Below, in pieces: positions 41,055 to 45,195 of a DNA stretch of 45,195 bases (position 1 is its first letter; each line of letters starts with the position of its first letter). The position numbers were made by a program, and so were the translations under genes. Source of the DNA: an uncultured Eubacteriales bacterium (GTDB lineage: Bacteria; Bacillota; Clostridia; Christensenellales; Aristaeellaceae); contig CACWLP010000026.1 in assembly GCA_902761755.1 (NCBI GenBank), forward strand, positions 1-45,195, in the 5' to 3' direction. The notes beneath the pieces were generated by a model. The model was not told the origin of the DNA, made no database searches, and was given only the letters and a program-made list of their open reading frames with translations.

Positions 41055-41082
41055 GATATTCCATCATTTTTCCGCATAAGGT
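41055..41082 (+). promoter_or_regulatory. Sigma-E-like promoter of yabP-yabQ
   Basis: GATATT (41055-41060), 14 bases, CATAAGGT (41075-41082), against a sigma-E pattern of ATATT-N14/15-CATACA-T. The start near 41088 leaves a very short leader with GGAGGTGAG. yabP and yabQ are mother-cell genes in known spore-formers, which supports it. The xpaC promoter lies back to back. Confidence 0.55.
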
Positions 41083-41100
41083 GGTTCTGGAGGTGAGCCC

Positions 41101-41394
41101 ATGGAAAAAGCAGCATCCGCCCCCCGCCCGCGTCCGGCGCCGAAGCCTCACGCCCTCACCCTGGACAACCGCCAGCGGGCCGCCCTCACCGGCGTCAGCG
41201 AGGTGCTGGCGTTCGACGAAGGCCAGGTGGTCCTGATGACGGAGGCGGGCGAAGTGACCCTCGCCGGGGAAGGCCTGCACGTGACCCGCCTGAACCTGGA
41301 GGAGGGGCAAATGGCGGTGGAGGGAAAGATCGACAGCATCGCCTACCCGCCCCGTTCGCCCCGGCGCGGCTGGTTCCGCCGGGCCAAGGGATGA
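41101..41394 (+). CDS. yabP: Sporulation protein YabP
   Basis: A 97-residue YabP/YqfC-family protein. HALTLDNRQRAALTGVSEVL, AFDEGQVVLMTEAGEVTLAG and LHVTRLNLEEGQMAVEGKID, then SIAY, are the family pattern, preceded by a Pro/Arg-rich tail and followed by a basic tail. YabP is made in the mother cell and supports spore formation in B. subtilis. It overlaps yabQ by four bases (ATGA). The expected downstream gene divIC is not here. Confidence 0.92.
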   Translation: MEKAASAPRPRPAPKPHALTLDNRQRAALTGVSEVLAFDEGQVVLMTEAGEVTLAGEGLHVTRLNLEEGQMAVEGKIDSIAYPPRSPRRGWFRRAKG

Positions 41395-41708
41395 TTTTCC
41401 AGGAAACGGCCCGGCAGGGGCAGGGCCTGCTTTTCCTGCTGTGCGCGGGCGGTGCCGCCGGGATGCTTTACGATCTGCTGTCTCCCCTGCGCCGCCGGGC
41501 GCCCCGCGCGGCCGTCCCCGCCCTGGATATCCTCTGGTGCCTGCTGTCCGCGGCGCTTTGCCTGGCCGCCCTGATCCTGTCCCAGGAGGATCAGGCGCGG
41601 CTGTACGCGCCCCTGGGAATGCTGTGCGGCTTTGCCGCCTACCGCCTGGCCGTGCGCCTGCCCCTGCGCGCCGCCGGAAAAAGGGCCCGTCGGTTCAGGA
41701 ATCAATGA
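41391..41708 (+). CDS. yabQ: Spore cortex biosynthesis protein YabQ
   Basis: A 105-residue membrane protein with about three hydrophobic segments; GQGLLFLLCAGGAAGMLYDL is the typical YabQ start, followed by LDILWCLLSAALCLAALIL. YabQ is needed for the spore cortex in B. subtilis. Its start overlaps yabP, so the two are translationally coupled. The C-terminus is short and basic. The gene is followed by a converging araC gene rather than divIC and yabR. Confidence 0.9.
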   Translation: MIFQETARQGQGLLFLLCAGGAAGMLYDLLSPLRRRAPRAAVPALDILWCLLSAALCLAALILSQEDQARLYAPLGMLCGFAAYRLAVRLPLRAAGKRARRFRNQ

Positions 41709-41826
41709 TATGGTATTTTCATTAAAATCATCCGCTGAAAACCATTATATTTGAATGAGAATCGTTTTTCCCGCGCCGCCTGCCTTTCCGGAAGGAGAAA
41801 GCTGCGGCCATTCCCGGGAAAACCGG

Positions 41827-42675
41827 TCATTTCATCGTTTCCCGCCGGTACTGCTGCGGGCTCATGCCCGTGTGGCGGCGGAAGACCTGGGAAAAATAGT
41901 TGCTGTCGGCATAGCCGCAGTCGAAGGCGATCTCGGTGATGGGCCGGTCGGTGCGCAGCAGGGCCCGGGCGCGGGCCATCCGCAGCCGGGCGATATAGGC
42001 CCGGGGCGTAAAATGGAACGCCTGGGCGAACACCCGGTCCAGATGCCGGGGAGACACCCCGGCCACCCGCGCCAGCTCCGCCAGGGGGATCTCCTCGGTG
42101 TAGTGATCCTCCAGATAGGCCAGGGCCCGGGCTGCGCCGCCGCCGGGCAGCGTGCCGGACTGCCCGGCGCTCAGGCGGCAAAGCTGCAGAAGCGTCATCT
42201 GCAGCCAGCCCCGCAGACAGGTTTTCCAGCCCGGGCGCTGCTGCCGGATTTCGGCGAGCACCGCGTCCATCCCGTCCTCCAGGGCCAGCCACGCGGCGCT
42301 GTCCGGCCGCAGGGGCCGCCGGGGGGCGGGGTTTTTTTTATGGGGCAGGAACAGCGCCCCGAACCCCGGCGCCTGCCGGATATCCGCCTCCCCGGGAATC
42401 ATCGCTTCCAGGCGGAAGCGCACCGTGAACGCCTTCAGATCCCGGACCTGCAGGAACGCGTGGGCCGATCCCTCCGCCGCCGTCAGCACGTCCCCCCGCC
42501 GCACCAGGCACTCCCCCGCGCCGTCCCGGCACAGGGCGCTGCCGCCGCGGACGAAGGTGATCTCCGTAAAATCCTGATGGGTGTGCAGCGGCACGTCGGC
42601 GGTGCAGACCGTTTCCTCCGCGTGGCAGGGAAAAGCCGCTTCCGGCGCGTAGGCGCTCAAGAGCTCCGTTCGCAT
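41827..42675 (-). CDS. AraC-family transcriptional regulator with cupin sensor domain
   Basis: A 282-residue regulator. The N-terminal AraC-type cupin domain (about 20-90) has LHTHQDFTEITFVRGGSALC and RRGDVLTAAEG, as in RhaS/RhaR-like sugar regulators. The C-terminal DNA-binding domain (about 180-280) has two helix-turn-helix units, LAELARVAGVSPRHLDRVFA and ITEIAFDCGYADSNYFSQVF, then RRHTGMSPQQYR. It lies 19 bases downstream of GH31 and has a GGAGGAG site, so it probably regulates that gene in response to a sugar. The ligand is not known. Confidence 0.93.
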   Translation of the reverse strand: MRTELLSAYAPEAAFPCHAEETVCTADVPLHTHQDFTEITFVRGGSALCRDGAGECLVRRGDVLTAAEGSAHAFLQVRDLKAFTVRFRLEAMIPGEADIRQAPGFGALFLPHKKNPAPRRPLRPDSAAWLALEDGMDAVLAEIRQQRPGWKTCLRGWLQMTLLQLCRLSAGQSGTLPGGGAARALAYLEDHYTEEIPLAELARVAGVSPRHLDRVFAQAFHFTPRAYIARLRMARARALLRTDRPITEIAFDCGYADSNYFSQVFRRHTGMSPQQYRRETMK

Positions 42676-42694
42676 GGGCTTTTCTCTCCTCCGG

Positions 42695-44716
42695 TCACAG
42701 CCGTTTGAATACGGGGATGGAATCGATGGGCGCGTCGGCTTCCACCGTGCGGCCGCCGTCCACGGTTTCCCCGGTGCGGATATCCTGCCATTTGCCGGCG
42801 GGCAGGTATACCGGGCGGCTGAAGGTGCGCGGCGTCAGCACGGGGGCCACCAGATAATCCGGACCGAACATGTACTGATCTTTGAGCTCCCAGCACGTTT
42901 GGTCTTCGGGGAATTCATAGAACATGGCCCGCAGCAGGGGGGAGCCGTTCTCGTGGGCCTCCCGGAAGATCTTTTTCAGATACGGCAGCAGGGACCGGCG
43001 CAATTCGTAATGCTTTTTCATGATGGCGAAGTTTTCTTCGCCGTAGCTCCACATTTCGTTGTCCTGGCCGGTGTGCAGGTATCCGCCGCCCCAGTCCCGG
43101 TCGTCCAGGGCGGGGATGGTGAAGGGCTCCCGGTCGCCGTGGAGGCGCATCACGGGCTGGAACACCGCCCATTCGTACCAGCGGATCAGCAATTCCCGGA
43201 ATTCGGGATCGAATACGTTGCCCTCCATGAATCCGCCGATATCGGTGTTCCACCAGGGGATGCCGGCCAGGCCGATGTTCAGCCCCGCCGCCACCTGATC
43301 CCGCAGGGATTCCCAGGTGGAGGGCACGTCGCCGCTCCACAGGACATTTCCGTATTTCTGGCTGCCCGCCCAGCCGGAGCGCAGCAGGTTCACCACCCCG
43401 CGGTTGCCCAGGGCGGTTTCGTTGTCGAAGAAAATGCGGCTGTACCACTGGGGATACAGGTTGCTGCATTCCAGGGCCGGGCCGATGTAATAGCGGAAAT
43501 TGTCGAAATCGTACTTGGTCAGGTCCGGCTCGGAATTATCCAGCCAGAAATAGTCGATGCCCAGGTCGTAATAGTGTTCCTTGCACTTTTCCCACACGTA
43601 TTGCCGGGTCTCGGGGTTGAAGGGATCCAGCTGCACGCAGTCGCCCTGGTAATCGTAGGTCTGCATGGCGCCGCGCTCGGTGCGCATGAGCAGGCCGCGC
43701 TCCGCCATTTCGTAGAAGTTTTCGCTGCGCCGGTCCACGCTGGGCCACACGGACACCATCACCTTGACGCCCATGGCGTGCAATTCGTCGATCATGGCCT
43801 TGGGGTCCGGCCAGTAGGTGCTGTCAAATTTCCAGTCGCCCTGGACGGTCCAGTGGAAAAAGTCGATCACGATCACGTCCAGCTGGATGCCCAGCTCGCG
43901 GTACTTCCGGGCTACGGAAAGCACCTCCTCCTGGGTGCGGTAACGCAGCTTGCACTGCCAGAAGCCCATGGCGTCCTCCCGCATCATGGGGGCGCGGCCG
44001 GTGACGGCGGTGTAGTTTTCCAGAAGGCCCTTGGGCGCGTCCGCCACGGTGAACCAGATGTCCATATCCTTGCAGGCCGCGGCCTCCCATTCGGTGAGGT
44101 TTTTGCCGAAAACGACCCGGCCCACCGCCGGATTGTTCCACAGCATGCCGTATCCCAGGGAAGAAACCAGGAAGGGCACGGTGGTCTGGCTGTTTTTCTG
44201 GGCCAGCTCCAGCACACAGCCCTTCAGATCCAGATCCGGCTGCTGATACTGGCCCATGCCGAAGAGCTTTTCCCCGTCGTTGGGCTCAAACCGCACGGTC
44301 AGGCGGTAATCCCCGCCCACGTAGGGCACCCACTCCCGGTTGACCACCTTGAGGCAGTGGCTTTCCTTGGTGATGCTGGCGCCGTAATTGCGGTAATGCT
44401 CCCGCAGCACCTTTTTCCCGTCCCGGTAAAAGGTCATGACCCCGCCGAAATTCACCGTGATTTTCAGCCGCCCGTTTTCGATGGACGCTGCGGGCAGCCG
44501 GTGCATGTTGCCGTCGCCCTCCCGGCGTTCTTCCTGATAAAATTCGATCTTCGCTTCGGCGCATCCGGGATCTTCCGTCAAGGCCCAGTCTTGGCCGGAA
44601 AAAGCGGGGAACATGGTGGCCCGGATGCGCAGGGCGTCCTTCCCCCACGGCTCGATGCGCAGGGTTTCTCCCTGCCGGCGGCAGACGAGGGCACCGTTGT
44701 CATTGATGAACTGCAT
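42695..44716 (-). CDS. Glycoside hydrolase family 31, alpha-xylosidase or alpha-glucosidase type
   Basis: A 673-residue cytoplasmic GH31 enzyme without signal peptide. The N-terminal beta domain (1-235) is followed by the catalytic barrel. The nucleophile is D393 in DYFWLDNSEP, the acid/base D463 in LWSGDVPSTW. GYGMLWNNPAVGR and the barrel-entry block FWQCKLRYRTQEEVLSVARK, then YRELG point to the alpha-xylosidase-like branch, but alpha-glucosidase activity cannot be excluded. It would act on imported xyloglucan or starch-type oligosaccharides. The true start is 44716, preceded by AAAGGAGA; upstream frame sequence is non-coding. The unit continues into araC. Confidence 0.93.
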   Translation of the reverse strand: MQFINDNGALVCRRQGETLRIEPWGKDALRIRATMFPAFSGQDWALTEDPGCAEAKIEFYQEERREGDGNMHRLPAASIENGRLKITVNFGGVMTFYRDGKKVLREHYRNYGASITKESHCLKVVNREWVPYVGGDYRLTVRFEPNDGEKLFGMGQYQQPDLDLKGCVLELAQKNSQTTVPFLVSSLGYGMLWNNPAVGRVVFGKNLTEWEAAACKDMDIWFTVADAPKGLLENYTAVTGRAPMMREDAMGFWQCKLRYRTQEEVLSVARKYRELGIQLDVIVIDFFHWTVQGDWKFDSTYWPDPKAMIDELHAMGVKVMVSVWPSVDRRSENFYEMAERGLLMRTERGAMQTYDYQGDCVQLDPFNPETRQYVWEKCKEHYYDLGIDYFWLDNSEPDLTKYDFDNFRYYIGPALECSNLYPQWYSRIFFDNETALGNRGVVNLLRSGWAGSQKYGNVLWSGDVPSTWESLRDQVAAGLNIGLAGIPWWNTDIGGFMEGNVFDPEFRELLIRWYEWAVFQPVMRLHGDREPFTIPALDDRDWGGGYLHTGQDNEMWSYGEENFAIMKKHYELRRSLLPYLKKIFREAHENGSPLLRAMFYEFPEDQTCWELKDQYMFGPDYLVAPVLTPRTFSRPVYLPAGKWQDIRTGETVDGGRTVEADAPIDSIPVFKRL

Positions 44717-44761
44717 GGCGATTCTCCTTTGATTATTGATTTCTTCCGCAATGCCGTTTTT

Positions 44762-44791
44762 ATGATACAGCCTGGGGCGGGAATTTGTCAA
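44762..44791 (-). promoter_or_regulatory. Promoter of the GH31-araC unit
   Basis: Minus strand TTGACA (44786-44791), 18 bases, TATCAT (44762-44767). It begins directly after the T-run of the upstream terminator, so the whole control region is very compact. Confidence 0.7.
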
Positions 44792-44796
44792 TCCGC

Positions 44797-44825
44797 AAAA
44801 AAAGCGCCCCGGCGAACCGGGGCGC
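44797..44825 (-). terminator. Intrinsic terminator after the partial OB-fold gene
   Basis: Minus strand GCGCCCCGG, four-base loop, CCGGGGCGC (44804-44825), then TTTTTTT. A strong terminator. Confidence 0.9.
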
Positions 44826-44849
44826 AAAGCAGATATTCGGAAAAGCGGC

Positions 44850-45195
44850 TTATTCGGCAGCCTTCACGGAAATGATGTGGGGATTGGCGCCGTTGTACCA
44901 ATACAGATAGCCTTCCAGGTCCACCACGTCGCCCACTTTCAGGCCTTCCACCGCCTTGTACACGTCGGTGTCGTTGCCCCGCAGATAGAACTCCACGCAG
45001 AAATCGTAGGTCGCGCCGTCCTTGGAGACTTTGAAGTACAGGTCGTCCGTCTTGCCCACGGGATCCTTGTACGCGAACGCTGCGCCGGTTTCGTCATAGG
45101 CTTCCACCGTCATGCCCTTGAACGCCACCAGCTTGTTCATGTTCTTGATCAGCTCGTCCGTCCCCAGCAGCGCCGTCACGTCTTCCGCTTCGGCG
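44850..45195 (-). CDS. C-terminal part of an uncharacterised OB-fold-like protein (partial)
   Basis: The open frame runs off the window end without a stop. The visible 114 codons end in a small beta-rich domain (MNKLVAFKGMTVEAYDETGA, later KVGDVVDLEGYLYWYNGANP, then HIISVKAAE). This looks like the OB-fold-type domains found at the ends of secreted clostridial proteins. The frame start at 45179 is an internal GTG without a ribosome site. The N-terminus and overall function cannot be judged. Confidence 0.6.
   Translation of the reverse strand, partial: AEAEDVTALLGTDELIKNMNKLVAFKGMTVEAYDETGAAFAYKDPVGKTDDLYFKVSKDGATYDFCVEFYLRGNDTDVYKAVEGLKVGDVVDLEGYLYWYNGANPHIISVKAAE

Noticed and set aside
42674-44875. 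733-codon open frame on the plus strand
   Set aside because: It is antisense to GH31, whose catalytic motifs are intact; no family motif is seen in this frame.

Overview
The window is GC-rich chromosomal DNA from a spore-forming member of the Clostridia (Bacillota). The evidence is a str ribosomal operon headed by a YbxF-type L7Ae protein, a sigH-rlmB-thyX-mrnC cluster, yabP-yabQ, TTGACA/TATAAT promoters, strong AGGAGG ribosome sites, and secreted proteins with short Ala/Leu-rich signal peptides. The mix of hemicellulases, BspA-type repeats and transporters suggests a gut or rumen species (inference; genus not determinable). There are no rRNA or tRNA genes, no CRISPR array and no recognisable transposase.

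Layout. 1-3961 (minus): ybxF-rpsL-rpsG-fusA-tuf (tuf cut by the window edge), with a hairpin-rich element between ybxF and rpsL. 4066-6441 (minus): ECF sigma factor, zinc-finger anti-sigma factor and SIMPL protein, with two near-identical ECF-type promoters. 6550-8219: ylmH-like gene (+) and an XRE regulator (-). 8253-13172 (minus): araC-mrnC-thyX-LRR-rlmB-sigH, apparently one transcription unit. 13242-15214 (+): secreted protein and RluD-type pseudouridine synthase. 15271-19603 (minus): Fe3+/thiamine-type ABC importer. 19641-21868: sfsA (-) and a secreted peptidoglycan-binding protein (+). 21933-22107: second copy of the hairpin element. 22125-24585 (+): polar amino acid ABC importer. 24591-26433 (+): GH51 arabinofuranosidase and a DUF6171-type protein. 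26452-30608 (minus): PP2C phosphatase, degenerate ATPase-like protein, STAS protein and secreted HAD protein, which look like a partner-switching module. 30816-35208 (minus): truncated response-regulator ORF, DUF218-PheC fusion, GGDEF protein and PreA-like oxidoreductase. 35464-40870 (minus): MBL hydrolase, NPP-type phosphodiesterase, TPM, LemA, TelA and XpaC. 41055-41708 (+): yabP-yabQ behind a sigma-E-like promoter. 41827-44791 (minus): GH31 and AraC. 44850-45195 (minus): 3' end of an OB-fold-like protein.

The main candidate for something undescribed is the pair of intergenic elements at 3400-3604 (minus) and 21933-22107 (plus). They share the same ordered hairpins and the same short linkers (AATCCGCAG, CGAGGAG, GGAG, CGRGAGG, a GGCCAAA loop). 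Hairpins between the linkers have equal length (17 nt and 11 nt) but unrelated arm sequences, which is the pattern expected of a conserved structured RNA or an RNA-structured repeat family. Other notable points are the twin ECF promoters, the DUF218-PheC fusion coupled to a truncated receiver ORF, the PreA with an added N-terminal eight-cysteine domain, and a partner-switching ATPase lacking ATP-binding motifs. All calls rest on reading the sequence; no database search was possible.
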